This document shows positions 35,793-44,722 of a stretch of 64,000 nucleotides of DNA, in pieces (positions within the stretch are counted from its first letter, which is position 1; each line of letters begins with the position of its first letter). This DNA comes from Alkalihalobacterium elongatum (GTDB lineage: Bacteria; Bacillota; Bacilli; Bacillales; Bacillaceae_F), in NCBI RefSeq assembly GCF_019024285.1, contig NZ_WMKZ01000013.1, forward strand, positions 1-64,000, given 5' to 3'. The notes beneath the pieces were generated by a model. The model was not told where the DNA came from, ran no database searches, and saw only the letters and a program-made list of their open reading frames with translations. A program made the translations under genes and the position numbers.

Positions 35793-35881
35793 AATTGTAA
35801 CAAAAGCTAAGGAAAAATACATACAAAAAGGTGGTGTATTCAAAAGGCTGCTCTCGGAATCCTTAGAATAGAGCCATTGAA

Positions 35882-35985
35882 AAAGGCTGACTCAAAAGTT
35901 TCACCATATTTTAACAAAATAATATTCTGCTTAGGAACAATTACTCTGTTAACTATGGATAAAAATAAACTTATGAGTCAGCCCA
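35882..35985. repeat. Long-armed inverted repeat next to the ypuA-like gene
   Basis: The arms GGCTGACTCAAAAGTTT (35884-35900) and AAACTTATGAGTCAGCC (35967-35983) match at all but one position and enclose about 66 AT-rich bases. It can act as terminator for the minus-strand gene that ends at 35990, but the long interior is unlike the compact hairpins elsewhere in the window. Confidence 0.6.
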
Positions 35986-35989
35986 ACCT

Positions 35990-36862
35990 CTATTTAAATA
36001 ACCCTTTAATAGCTTCTATAAAACGATCAAGTATATCTAATAAAGAAGCAATAATGGATTGAGTATCTTCTCGATTCAGGAAGTCGCCTAAATTATCACG
36101 AATTTTCCCAATTTGATTTTGGACTTGATTCCAATCAATGTTTAAATCTTTTAAACGCATGAAAAGAGAAACTAATCCATTTAACTCCTCCTCTGTTAAT
36201 GTAACTCCTAACTCTTGAGCAACTCTTTGTATAAGTGCACGGAGATCCTCTTCTGACTCTACAGGATTTTTTGCTATTTCTTCTTTAATACGGTTCATTA
36301 ACTCCGTTGCTTCTTCCATCCCAATGCTTTCAGCAAGCTTCCCTGTTCTAACCATTTCTTCGTTAGCAATCTGTTTTTGTTCTTCTGGAATTTCAATTTC
36401 AGCAGTAATTTCATATGCTTTAATAATACCTGTTAGACCAGCTGTACCAGATACTGAAAAAGGTGCTGTTACATAAATATCAGCATCTTTAACCCCAGCC
36501 GTCACAAGTGCATTTGCGTACATACCTTCAGAAACCCAACTAATATTATTCGTTTCCACATTAAGACCAGAACCAGGCTCTGTTAAGGTAATCATTGAAG
36601 AAGAAATGGCTCTCGTCCCAATTTGAGCTCTACTAACATAATTCCCCAAGTAGTGGTGTTCTTCTTCGTTTGTAACATAAATAATTTCTACATCCTCGGG
36701 AGCACCCATTTCATTCAAGATATCTCGTTGTTGTTCTGCAGATAAATTCTCACCTAATGTAATAATCATATCTCCTGGTGCTGCATCTGCTGCAACTAAA
36801 CTGGGTATCAATATTGTGAATACTAGTAATAGCGGTATGATCTTCTTTTTCATAAAATTCAT
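35990..36862 (-). CDS. ypuA: DUF1002 secreted protein (YpuA-like)
   Basis: A 290-residue protein with a signal peptide (MKKKIIPLLLVFTILIPSLVAADA) and a DUF1002 domain: LGENLSAEQQRDILNEMG, EEHHYLGNYVSRAQIGTRAISSSMIT and PVSGTAGLTGIIKAYEI-like segment. The C-terminal 90 residues are helical. The length equals B. subtilis YpuA, whose role is not known to me. AAAGGAG precedes ATG at 36862 by nine bases. The gene is not next to its B. subtilis neighbours. Confidence 0.78.
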   Translation of the reverse strand: MNFMKKKIIPLLLVFTILIPSLVAADAAPGDMIITLGENLSAEQQRDILNEMGAPEDVEIIYVTNEEEHHYLGNYVSRAQIGTRAISSSMITLTEPGSGLNVETNNISWVSEGMYANALVTAGVKDADIYVTAPFSVSGTAGLTGIIKAYEITAEIEIPEEQKQIANEEMVRTGKLAESIGMEEATELMNRIKEEIAKNPVESEEDLRALIQRVAQELGVTLTEEELNGLVSLFMRLKDLNIDWNQVQNQIGKIRDNLGDFLNREDTQSIIASLLDILDRFIEAIKGLFK

Positions 36863-36996
36863 TTCATCCATCTCCTTTGAAGACTTCAATCTAATTAGTG
36901 ACATCCTAAACTTAAGAAAACTATTTTTTGAAGGAATTTAAAAGTGACTTTCGACCTATTTATTTGTGTAAAAATCTAAAACTCCTCCATTCTTTT

Positions 36997-38220
36997 CTAT
37001 ATTTTGGGTGAGCATTCCTTTAATATTGGTATACATGTCCATGATGAAATTAGTATAATAAACGAAACTCCAACTAGAAAAAATGAAGAGAAAAACAACT
37101 CTGTTGGGTCGTACATTAAAATACTAAAAGTAATAGGCCCAAGAGCAACACCTAAAAACCGAATCATCGAATATAAAGAAACAACTAAGCCTCTTTCCTG
37201 CTTCCCTACCGAGGATGTAACTGCGGTATTTGCAGCAGGTAGGAAGAAACCTAACCCGATTGACGCCAGGGAAATCAATAGCAATAAACTTACTAGTCCA
37301 TGGAAAAAAATAAGCAAAGCAAAACTAATTAATAATAGGGTTAACCCTATTATTAAAAATTGTTTTACTTTATCTCTATTATCTCCCATATTCTTACCTG
37401 TCCAATAAGAAAACACGGTCAAAGCAACAAGAGGGAGTGCAAGATATATACCTTTGAGAGTACCGTAAATCCCATACCCCTCTTCTAGATTATAAGACAT
37501 ATAAAACATCAGACCAAATAATAATAATAAGCCGACTCCGCTAGCAAGAAATATGGGAATAAGCCATTTAAACTCACTAACAAGGATTTTCTTAATAGAT
37601 CGGTGGTACTCTTTAATGCGTAATGGATTATTTTGTTTGTCCCCCTCATTAATCCATACCTTTATTCCAAAGAAAGCTATGAATGCTAATAAAAAATAAA
37701 TATAAAACGTTCCAAACCATAAATAAACAGCAATAAATGCACCAATTATAGGACTTATTACTTTTCCTAAACTATTAAAAACTTCAACAGTACCTAAAGC
37801 TTTACTTCTATCTAAACCTTCAAATAAATCACCAGCCAAGGCCATTGCCATTGGAGCTGTTCCCCCTGCTCCTACACCTTGAAAAAAACGACCTAATAAT
37901 AACATTGAAAAAGCGGCTTGTCCGCTTAAGAGAACTGGGGCGACTGCTGACATAACACTACCCAACATGATTAAGATTAACGAGGTTAAAATTACTTTTT
38001 TTCTACCAGCTCTATCTGAAATGAAACCAATGATTGGAATCATCAGTGCTGCTGGAATAGAGAATACAGTTAATACAAGACCTCCTTCAATTGCTGTAAG
38101 CTGTAACTCATGCTGAATATCTGGAATGATCGGTATGAACATCGAATTCCCGACCACCATAATGAACGGAAGTAATCCAATGATGTATATAACTATTGTA
38201 GTTGACCTCTCTTTTTTCAT
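36997..38220 (-). CDS. MFS transporter, drug:proton antiporter type
   Basis: A 407-residue 12-span major facilitator. The motif GFISDRAGRKKVIL after the second span and GRFFQGVGAGGTAPMAMALAGDLF in the fourth to fifth span are those of DHA1-family exporters. GGAGG lies seven bases before the ATG. No regulator gene is adjacent. Substrate unknown. Confidence 0.85.
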   Translation of the reverse strand: MKKERSTTIVIYIIGLLPFIMVVGNSMFIPIIPDIQHELQLTAIEGGLVLTVFSIPAALMIPIIGFISDRAGRKKVILTSLILIMLGSVMSAVAPVLLSGQAAFSMLLLGRFFQGVGAGGTAPMAMALAGDLFEGLDRSKALGTVEVFNSLGKVISPIIGAFIAVYLWFGTFYIYFLLAFIAFFGIKVWINEGDKQNNPLRIKEYHRSIKKILVSEFKWLIPIFLASGVGLLLLFGLMFYMSYNLEEGYGIYGTLKGIYLALPLVALTVFSYWTGKNMGDNRDKVKQFLIIGLTLLLISFALLIFFHGLVSLLLLISLASIGLGFFLPAANTAVTSSVGKQERGLVVSLYSMIRFLGVALGPITFSILMYDPTELFFSSFFLVGVSFIILISSWTCIPILKECSPKI

Positions 38221-38318
38221 TCTTCAACCTCCTGAAAAAAGAAAATATTTTAGGAATATTTTTTATAACTCATGCATATATATTGTTAGATAGTTATTTA
38301 TACTAGGAGGACAAGCTA

Positions 38319-38690
38319 TTGCGTACCCAATTTAGCTTTAAACATAGTATCATTTTCATCATTATTTTATTTATTGTAGGTTATAGCATTTATTATGATC
38401 TATCTACGGGCACTTTACCCAAAGCAGACAAATCCTCTATAGAGGAAACAACTGGCGATCATTATAGTAATGTTACCATTGAAGAAGAAGAACACTTTCC
38501 TGCCCAAGAAGTAGTTGTTCAGAATGGATACACCGTCCTTTCTATTGTCGAACATCTCCATGAAGGGCCTGTACCTGCGTCAATACAGCAAATTGTTTAC
38601 GATTTTCAAGAACTAAACCCCGGTGTTACCGCTGATAATATACAGGTTGGTAAAACTTATTTATTTCCGCTTTATTCTAAATCAGAGTAA
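38319..38690 (+). CDS. yqfZ: YqfZ-like membrane-anchored LysM-type protein
   Basis: A 123-residue protein with an N-terminal membrane segment (SIIFIIILFIVGYSIYY) and a C-terminal LysM-like domain (VQNGYTVLSIVEHL...IVYDFQELNPGVTADNIQVGKTYLFPLY), expected to bind peptidoglycan. A TTG start lies eight bases after AGGAGG. It precedes ispG; yqfZ neighbours ispG (yqfY) in B. subtilis. Confidence 0.75.
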   Translation: MRTQFSFKHSIIFIIILFIVGYSIYYDLSTGTLPKADKSSIEETTGDHYSNVTIEEEEHFPAQEVVVQNGYTVLSIVEHLHEGPVPASIQQIVYDFQELNPGVTADNIQVGKTYLFPLYSKSE

Positions 38691-38787
38691 CAATACCTTG
38701 CCAAATAAATTAGGAGACTGATAAAATAAGGACGTATGTCGTTTATACAATATCTATAGTTGAAAAATAAAAAGGGGCGAATGATTC

Positions 38788-39876
38788 ATGACCCAAATTA
38801 CACACCGAACCCAAACCAGGCCTGTTAAAGTTGGTGGGCTAACGATTGGTGGAAATAATGAAGTAATTATTCAAAGTATGACAACGACTAAAACTCACGA
38901 TGTTGAAGCAACAGTTGCTGAAATACATCGTTTAGAAGAGGCTGGTTGTCAAGTTGTTAGAGTAGCGTGCCCTGATATGCGTGCTGCTGAGGCAATTTCC
39001 GCGATTAAAGCAAGAATTAACATCCCTCTAGTTGTTGATATACATTTTGATTATAAGCTCGCCTTAAAAGCTATTGAGGGTGGAGCAGATAAAATAAGAA
39101 TTAACCCAGGAAATATTGGGAAGCGTGAAAAGGTTGAAGCTGTTGTTAAAGCCGCAAAGGAAAAAGGAATACCTATCCGAATTGGAGTTAACGCTGGGTC
39201 ACTTGAAAAGAAAATTCTAGATAAATATGGTTATCCTACTGCTGATGGCATGGTAGAAAGCGCACTACATCACATTAGCATTCTCGAAGACCTTGATTTC
39301 CATGATATTATTGTTTCAATGAAAGCGTCTGATGTTAATTTAGCAATTGAAGCGTATGAAAAAGCTGCTAAAGCATTTAGTTATCCGCTTCACTTGGGAA
39401 TTACCGAATCAGGAACATTATTTGCAGGCACAATTAAAAGTGCAGCTGGATTAGGTGCAATTCTAAACATGGGGATCGGTAATACAGTCCGAATTTCACT
39501 TAGTGCAGATCCTGTAGAGGAAGTAAAGGTTGCTCGAGAGTTATTAAAATCATTCGGATTGGCAGCAAATGCAGCTACATTAATCTCTTGCCCTACATGT
39601 GGTCGAATAGAAATTGACTTAATTAAAATTGCTAATGAAGTTGAAGATTATATTTCAACGATCAAAGCACCAATTAAGGTTGCTGTGCTAGGTTGTGCTG
39701 TAAATGGACCAGGTGAAGCACGAGAGGCTGATATTGGAATTGCAGGTGCACGTGGTGAAGGTTTATTATTTAGACACGGTGAAATAGTACGAAAAGTTCC
39801 CGAGGAAATAATGGTTGAAGAACTAAAAAAAGAAATTGATAAAATTGCACAAGAAAAATTAGCTAAACAAGAGTAA
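38788..39876 (+). CDS. ispG: IspG (GcpE), HMB-PP synthase
   Basis: The penultimate enzyme of the MEP isoprenoid pathway, turning MEcPP into HMB-PP with a 4Fe-4S cluster. Cluster cysteines are Cys268 and Cys271 (SCPTCGR) and Cys303 ([10 protein letters not shown]). The N-terminal TIM barrel starts [22 protein letters not shown]. The 362-residue bacterial length is normal. AAGGGGCG precedes the ATG. Its partner IspH is encoded at 54225-55172. Confidence 0.95.
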   Translation: MTQITHRTQTRPVKVGGLTIGGNNEVIIQSMTTTKTHDVEATVAEIHRLEEAGCQVVRVACPDMRAAEAISAIKARINIPLVVDIHFDYKLALKAIEGGADKIRINPGNIGKREKVEAVVKAAKEKGIPIRIGVNAGSLEKKILDKYGYPTADGMVESALHHISILEDLDFHDIIVSMKASDVNLAIEAYEKAAKAFSYPLHLGITESGTLFAGTIKSAAGLGAILNMGIGNTVRISLSADPVEEVKVARELLKSFGLAANAATLISCPTCGRIEIDLIKIANEVEDYISTIKAPIKVAVLGCAVNGPGEAREADIGIAGARGEGLLFRHGEIVRKVPEEIMVEELKKEIDKIAQEKLAKQE

Positions 39877-39896
39877 TACTTGTTTTAATAATGAAA

Positions 39897-39930
39897 TAAT
39901 AAGCACACGCTAGTCGCGTGTGCTTATTCA
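39897..39930. terminator. Terminator of ispG
   Basis: AATAAGCACACGC and GCGTGTGCTTATT, 13-pair stem, five-base loop, 20 bases after the stop. Confidence 0.85.
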
Positions 39931-39981
39931 ATAACTCCCCTTCAAAATTTTAGGTGATTTGGATTCCTGCTTTGACCCTAA

Positions 39982-40386
39982 CTAGAAGAATGGTGAGAAG
40001 AAGACGGTTAAAATAATTGATAATGCACCGATACCAATAGCCCAGTTACCAAGTGCATTAGCTCCTGCTCTTCTCGCAACGAACCCGACAATGATCCCAG
40101 ACGCACCTAAAAGGATCGGCAAAAAGAATAATGACAGGATAGAAAGCACGATAGCAAATGTACCGACACCACGGCCTGATGCTGTTGCATCATCATAATT
40201 TGCTTCAGCTGTTTCTTCCCGCTCTTCTGTGCGACCACCAAAAGCTCCTGTTATTGGTGTAACTTCAGCAGCCGTTTCTTCTTCAAATGTGTCTACTCTT
40301 TCACGGTCTCTTTCTTCTGGCCTTAAATCAATCGAGCGCGTATCTCGATCGTTAAAGTTGTTGTTGAAATTATTATTGTCAGCCAA
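39982..40386 (-). CDS. yqfX: YqfX-like protein
   Basis: A 134-residue protein with an acidic, low-complexity N-terminal half (NNNFNNNFNDRDTRSIDLRPEERDRER start) and two C-terminal membrane segments (FAIVLSILSLFFLPILLGASGIIVGF and NWAIGIGALSIILTVFF), like DUF4190-type proteins. TTG at 40386 lies seven bases after GAGGG; the open frame upstream has no ribosome site. The location between ispG and yqfW fits YqfX. Role unknown. Confidence 0.75.
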   Translation of the reverse strand: MADNNNFNNNFNDRDTRSIDLRPEERDRERVDTFEEETAAEVTPITGAFGGRTEEREETAEANYDDATASGRGVGTFAIVLSILSLFFLPILLGASGIIVGFVARRAGANALGNWAIGIGALSIILTVFFSPFF

Positions 40387-40507
40387 AACTAATCCCTCGC
40401 TTTCTATATTTGGGGGAGCATTAATAGTATGACTCACGTTGCTTTGAATATAGGTGACAATGATTACATGCAAAGGAAACGATTTATTTAAGTATACGAG
40501 GTGAATT

Positions 40508-41086
40508 ATGAAAAAATCTAAAATATTCGGTTTTGATATCGATGGAACAGTAACAGACCCAGCTACATTTGTACCTTATTTAAATAAGCATTTTAATAAA
40601 AATATTACACTAGATGATATTACTGAGTATGACTTAACCCAAGTGTTAGGTGTGACATCAGAACAGTTTTGGCAATGGTTAAAAGAACATGAAGGTCATA
40701 TTTATTCACAAGCAGATTTAGCCATTCATGCAAAAAATGCACTACATAATTGGAAAGATACTCATAAGATGGTTTATATTAGTGCACGTGGTAATCACTT
40801 ATATGATTTAACTGAACAGTGGTTCCAAGCGAAAAAGCTACCCTACGATCACATTAATTTAATTGGCAGTCATGATAAAATCAATTCAGTTAAAGAACAT
40901 CAACTTGACATCTTTTTTGAAGATAAGCATGACAATGCCTGTGATATTGCTGAAGAGTGTGATATCCCTGTTGTATTATTTGATACTCCTTATAACCGTC
41001 TCTCTGCTCCAAAAAACGTTATTAGAGTTGAAAACTGGCACCAAGCAAGGCAATGGGTCGACCAATGGCTAAAAAATGAGGGGTAA
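40508..41086 (+). CDS. yqfW: YqfW-like HAD-type 5' nucleotidase family protein
   Basis: A 192-residue HAD-fold protein of the NT5C/YqfW group: motif I GFDIDGTVTD, motif II VYISARGNHL, and motif III/IV FFEDKHDNACDIAEE. It may dephosphorylate nucleotides; the substrate is not known. GAGGTGA precedes the ATG. It lies between yqfX and zur as in B. subtilis. A repeat array begins two bases after its stop. Confidence 0.82.
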   Translation: MKKSKIFGFDIDGTVTDPATFVPYLNKHFNKNITLDDITEYDLTQVLGVTSEQFWQWLKEHEGHIYSQADLAIHAKNALHNWKDTHKMVYISARGNHLYDLTEQWFQAKKLPYDHINLIGSHDKINSVKEHQLDIFFEDKHDNACDIAEECDIPVVLFDTPYNRLSAPKNVIRVENWHQARQWVDQWLKNEG

Positions 41087-41088
41087 AG

Positions 41089-41212
41089 GAAAAGTGGAAG
41101 GTGTCGTTTATCGGCGACAAGCGCTGGAGGGCCAGCAATTAGTGTCCTGTTTCTTTGGACACGTTTGATGGACCGAAGCGACCTCGAGCCGATGACACCT
41201 GGAGCTAGACAT
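41089..41212 (+). repeat. Dispersed repeat, module B (copy 2)
   Basis: GAAAAGTGGAAGGTGTCG at the left and CGATGACACCTGGAGCTAGACAT-type right end; ends AGGTGTC/GACACCT are complementary. Contains the perfect hairpin GTGTCC...GGACAC at 41142-41162. Confidence 0.85.
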
Positions 41213-41213
41213 C

Positions 41214-41363
41214 GAAAAGTGGAATCGTCCCGGTTAGCGGCGTATGGACTGGAGTCTCTCCGTATGAGATAAAGGATACACAGTGAGTGCCAACGAGCTG
41301 ATGTTGACTTATCGTAAGGAGGAGAGCGAAGTCCTCTAGTCGCTGGGCGCTGGAGCTTGACAT
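41214..41363 (+). repeat. Dispersed repeat, module A (copy 2)
   Basis: Starts GAAAAGTGGAATCG, shares AGCGGCGTATGGACTGGAG, TATGAGATAAAGGATACACA, GAGCTGATGTTGACTTATCG and CGCTGGGCGCTGGAGC with copy 1 at 13979. Differs by a short insertion near 41285-41292. Confidence 0.85.
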
Positions 41364-41365
41364 AG

Positions 41366-41453
41366 GAAAAGCGGAAGGTGTCGTTTATCGGCGACAAGCG
41401 CTGGAGGGCCAGCAATTAGTGTCCTGTTCTTTGGACATTTGCTGGACCGAAAC
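41366..41453 (+). repeat. Dispersed repeat, module B (copy 3, truncated)
   Basis: Starts GAAAAGCGGAAGGTGTCG and runs to GGACCGAAACC, lacking the last 35 or so bases of the module. Hairpin GTGTCC...GGACAT is kept with one G-T pair. Confidence 0.8.
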
Positions 41454-41496
41454 CTTACATGGTAACTCCGTTTAATAACATTCCCTCCTAAATAAC

Positions 41497-41538
41497 AAAA
41501 AGGAAAGGTAAGAGTTGTCACTCTGCCTTTCCTTCTTT
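41497..41538 (-). terminator. Terminator of the znu-zur operon
   Basis: AAGGAAAGGCAGAGT and ACTCTTACCTTTCCTT arms on the minus strand followed by TTTTGTTATTT, 15 bases after the zur stop. Confidence 0.85.
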
Positions 41539-41552
41539 TATGAATTGGGTTG

Positions 41553-41966
41553 TCATGGTGTACAGCTTTTACAATAGCCATATATTTCGAATTTATGCCC
41601 TGTTACTTCAAAATCAGGGAATGTAATATTAATATCTTCCATAGGGCAATTATGCACAGCTTTCGTTTTTCCACATTCTAAACAAATTAAATGATGGTGA
41701 TGTTGTGTTGTAGAGCATGAAAAACGAAACTTTTTTTCCCCCTCCAATTCAGTCACTTCAAGTATTTCTAATTGTGCGAAGGTCGCTAAATTTCGGTATA
41801 TGGTATCAAAACTCAAACCGGGATAATCCTTATACATTTTTTCCAAAACATCCTTTGCTGAAAGATACCGCTTTTCATCAGCAAACAGTCGTAACATTTC
41901 TTCTCGCTTTTTCGTATATTTATACCCTTTTTCCTTTAACAATTCCATTGCTTGTGTCACGTTCAT
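41553..41966 (-). CDS. zur: Fur-family regulator, probably Zur
   Basis: A 137-residue winged-helix metalloregulator. The N-terminal DNA-binding part (YTKKREEMLRLFADEKRYLSA, DTIYRNLATFAQLEILE) is followed by the metal domain with His89-92, Cys95/Cys98 (CLEC) and Cys132/Cys135 (CKSC), the structural zinc site of the family. It is translated from the end of a zinc/manganese-type permease gene (four-base overlap) and occupies the yqfV (zur) position of B. subtilis, both of which favour Zur over Fur or PerR. It is the last gene of the operon it likely represses. Confidence 0.88.
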   Translation of the reverse strand: MNVTQAMELLKEKGYKYTKKREEMLRLFADEKRYLSAKDVLEKMYKDYPGLSFDTIYRNLATFAQLEILEVTELEGEKKFRFSCSTTQHHHHLICLECGKTKAVHNCPMEDINITFPDFEVTGHKFEIYGYCKSCTP

Positions 41967-42823
41967 AAGGATAGTCTCTCCTTTCGTTTCCCTCTAATCA
42001 AACGGTGTAGGACGTGTGCCATAATAAGCCAAATCGTTGCAAACAACACAACTCCTCCACCTGTCGCTATATTTAAATGGTAAGATGCATAAGATCCAGT
42101 TGCCATCGCTAGCTGACCGAAAAAAACGGATAAAAGTAGTAGTTGTTTAAAACTTTTAGCAAAAACAATTGCAGCAGCAGCAGGCAAGACAATCATGGCA
42201 CCCACAAGTAATATACCGACGACTTTCATTGAAATGGCAATAACTAAAGCAATTAAAAAAGAAAAAATAAAATTCAAGTGACGAATCGATAACCCCGAAA
42301 CTTTTGCAAACTCTTGATCAAATGATATCGCCACAAATTCTTTATAGAATAAAAACAATATAATAAGGACTACCAATGATGTAACAAGCATGAAATATAA
42401 ATCCTGTAATGTAACACTAACAATACTTCCAAACAAATACATATACCATTGATTGTAGCCCGTTTTAGACACACTTATAATAATAGCGCTTAGACCAACA
42501 CCTGCAGATAATATAATTGGAATAGCTATTTCTTGAAAGTCTTTATATACCTGTCTTAAACTTTCAATCATTATAGCTCCAAAAAATGCAAACAAAAGTC
42601 CAAAGTATAATGGATTAACATCAGTAAAAATAGCGAGAGTTTGAGAAAGCAATACACCTGCAGCTATCCCTGTTAATGTTATATGTGATAAAGATTCTGA
42701 GATAATTGATATTCGACGAACAAGCAGAAATGAACCCAATAAAGGGCAAATCATTCCAATCAAAAATGCAGCAACCATCCCTCGTTCAATAAAGGTTAAA
42801 TTCACTAAAATATCCAACATCAT
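41963..42823 (-). CDS. znuB: Metal (zinc) ABC transporter permease 2
   Basis: A 286-residue ABC-3 family permease with about eight spans. The family segment LLVRRISIISESLSHITLTGIAAG is at residues 32-55 and SMKVVGILLVGAMIVLPAAAA near 195. It is the second of two permeases behind one ATPase and ends overlapping the zur start. Substrate zinc is inferred from zur linkage; manganese cannot be excluded by sequence. Confidence 0.87.
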   Translation of the reverse strand: MMLDILVNLTFIERGMVAAFLIGMICPLLGSFLLVRRISIISESLSHITLTGIAAGVLLSQTLAIFTDVNPLYFGLLFAFFGAIMIESLRQVYKDFQEIAIPIILSAGVGLSAIIISVSKTGYNQWYMYLFGSIVSVTLQDLYFMLVTSLVVLIILFLFYKEFVAISFDQEFAKVSGLSIRHLNFIFSFLIALVIAISMKVVGILLVGAMIVLPAAAAIVFAKSFKQLLLLSVFFGQLAMATGSYASYHLNIATGGGVVLFATIWLIMAHVLHRLIRGKRKERLSL

Positions 42824-42888
42824 ATTGCTCCTACTGTTATTTGATTTTACTTTAGAAAAAACTCCGATACAACAATGAACACACTTGG

Positions 42889-43755
42889 TTATATACTTAT
42901 GCTTGTCTTTTGTTTATATAGGAGTTTGTCCTTTAACTTTTTTATGGATAAACAAATGACTAAAATGAGTACAGAAATGATAACAATTGTTCCTCCTGGA
43001 GCTAAGTCTAATTGAAATGCAGTAATTAAACCCCCAATAACTGCAATTTCTCCAAATAAAATAGAATAGACAAACATTTGCTTGAAGCTTTTAGCAATAC
43101 GCATACTTGCTGCAACTGGAAGTGTCATTAAAGCTGAGACAAGCAGGATCCCAACAATTCTCATTGAAGCAGCTATAACAAGAGCAACAATAATGACAAA
43201 AATGATATGAACAAATGACTTATTTAAACCTGAAACTTTTGCATGTTCTTCATCAAATGCTAAATAAAACAGTTCTTTAAATAGGAAGAGTGTTATTAAA
43301 ATGACAAGAACAGATGTCATTAAGACCACATATAGATCGGAACGACTTACTGTAATTACACTTCCAAATAAGTAGTTAAACAAATCATTATTAAAGCCAT
43401 CAGCTAAAGAAATGAATACGACTCCTATACCAATTCCACTAGATAAAATGATGGGTATAGCTAATTCTTGATAATAACTATATACATTTCTAATCTTCTC
43501 TATTAGTAATGAACCTCCAACCGCAGTACCCATTCCCATATATAAAGGATTAAGTCCCTGAAAAAAAATGAAATACTTTCCTAATAATAAACTAGCTGCA
43601 ATTCCTGTTAAGGTTATATGCGAAAGAGCATCTGCAATAAGAGACATCCTACGCACAACAAGAAAGACACCAAGCATCGGGGCTATAAGGCCTACTAACA
43701 ACCCTGTATAAAACGCATTTTGTAAAAACTCATACCTAAAAAAAGCCTCAATCAT
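42889..43755 (-). CDS. Metal (zinc) ABC transporter permease 1
   Basis: A 288-residue ABC-3 family permease paralogous to the next gene: VVRRMSLIADALSHITLTGIAAS near residue 40 and RIVGILLVSALMTLPVAASMR near 200. GGAGG lies eight bases before the ATG at 43755, inside the end of the ATPase gene, so translation is coupled. Two different permeases suggest a heterodimeric channel. Confidence 0.87.
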   Translation of the reverse strand: MIEAFFRYEFLQNAFYTGLLVGLIAPMLGVFLVVRRMSLIADALSHITLTGIAASLLLGKYFIFFQGLNPLYMGMGTAVGGSLLIEKIRNVYSYYQELAIPIILSSGIGIGVVFISLADGFNNDLFNYLFGSVITVSRSDLYVVLMTSVLVILITLFLFKELFYLAFDEEHAKVSGLNKSFVHIIFVIIVALVIAASMRIVGILLVSALMTLPVAASMRIAKSFKQMFVYSILFGEIAVIGGLITAFQLDLAPGGTIVIISVLILVICLSIKKLKDKLLYKQKTSISI

Positions 43756-44530
43756 GCTCACAGCCTCCGTCACAATGATTATGGCTTAAAAGTTGAACAT
43801 TATGACCAAAGAATGAAGACAGGTTATGATTTTTCTCAAACTCTTGGCGATCCCCATGAAAATGAATGGTTGTATTAATACAAGCAATATCAGTTACATG
43901 TTCTACCATTTTACTAATGTCATGTGTTACTAATAATAAGGTAATTTTTTTATTTTTATTTAAGTCAATCAACATTTCATAAAACGAATGAACTGAGCTT
44001 GCATCAACACCAACAGTAGGCTCATCTAGAATTAATAGCTCGGGGTCACTTACCAAAGCTCTCGCAATGAAAACGCGTTGTTGCTGTCCACCAGACAACT
44101 CGCCAATCGTTTGATTACTAAATTGACTCATCCCAACACTTTTTATCGCTTCCCGAACTTTTTCCTTATCTTTTTTAGTCATAAAACGAAATAAGCCTAT
44201 CTTCGCATATAAGCCCATCGACACTACTTCAAAAACAGTTGCAGGAAAGCCCGAATTAAAACTATTGGCTTTTTGGGAGACGAAGCCAACTTTATTCCAT
44301 GCTTTAAATTTGTGTATCGGCTGACCAAATAATCGAACCTCACCACTTTGTGGAGTTAATAAACCAAGAATGCATTTTATTAATGTTGATTTTCCTGAAC
44401 CATTCGGGCCAACAAGTCCTAAAAACGCACCTTTTCCTATTTTCAAATTTACATTTTCTAAAACTTCCTTGCTATCATAGCGAAAGTATACTTTATTGAC
44501 TTCAATCGCATAAGCTTGTTGATCAGTCAT
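43748..44530 (-). CDS. znuC: Metal (zinc) ABC transporter ATP-binding protein
   Basis: A 260-residue ABC ATPase. Walker A GPNGSGKST, Q-loop FVSQKAN, signature LSGGQQQRV, Walker B LLILDEPTVGVD and H-loop VTHD are all present. The His/Cys-rich end (HNHCDGGCEHD) could bind metal. GGAGG precedes the ATG at 44530; a longer frame is not supported. It is the first gene of the operon ATPase-permease-permease-zur. No substrate-binding lipoprotein gene is present nearby. Confidence 0.9.
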   Translation of the reverse strand: MTDQQAYAIEVNKVYFRYDSKEVLENVNLKIGKGAFLGLVGPNGSGKSTLIKCILGLLTPQSGEVRLFGQPIHKFKAWNKVGFVSQKANSFNSGFPATVFEVVSMGLYAKIGLFRFMTKKDKEKVREAIKSVGMSQFSNQTIGELSGGQQQRVFIARALVSDPELLILDEPTVGVDASSVHSFYEMLIDLNKNKKITLLLVTHDISKMVEHVTDIACINTTIHFHGDRQEFEKNHNLSSFFGHNVQLLSHNHCDGGCEHD

Positions 44531-44540
44531 ACTTTTCCTC

Positions 44541-44589
44541 CAAATCATTACTATTTTTACATTATAGCATAAATAAGAATAGTTCTTAT
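44541..44589 (-). promoter_or_regulatory. Promoter and candidate operators of the znu-zur operon
   Basis: TATAAT-like -10 at 44566-44561 (minus strand). Over its -35 and spacer lies the perfect palindrome ATAAGAA-CTA-TTCTTAT (44573-44589). Downstream of the -10, AAATAGTAATGATT (44543-44556) matches one half of the B. subtilis Zur box as I remember it (AAATCGTAATNATTACG). Either could be the Zur site. Confidence 0.6.
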
Positions 44590-44722
44590 CCATTGGCTTT
44601 TCTTGACTTTTGCCATATAAAAATTGTCGACTTACACATGAATGCAAATAGCTGTAGAAAATTATATAATAAGACAAATACATCTTAATTCCAATTCAGA
44701 ACAACAGGGATGTGAATTTTTA

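Noticed and set aside
41089-41453. CRISPR array
   Set aside because: The repeated units are 90-150 bases, of two kinds and directly joined; there are no unique spacers and no cas genes.
40990-41581. Open frames on the minus strand through the second repeat array
   Set aside because: They translate repeat modules and a terminator, share copied peptide pieces for that reason, and lack starts with ribosome sites.
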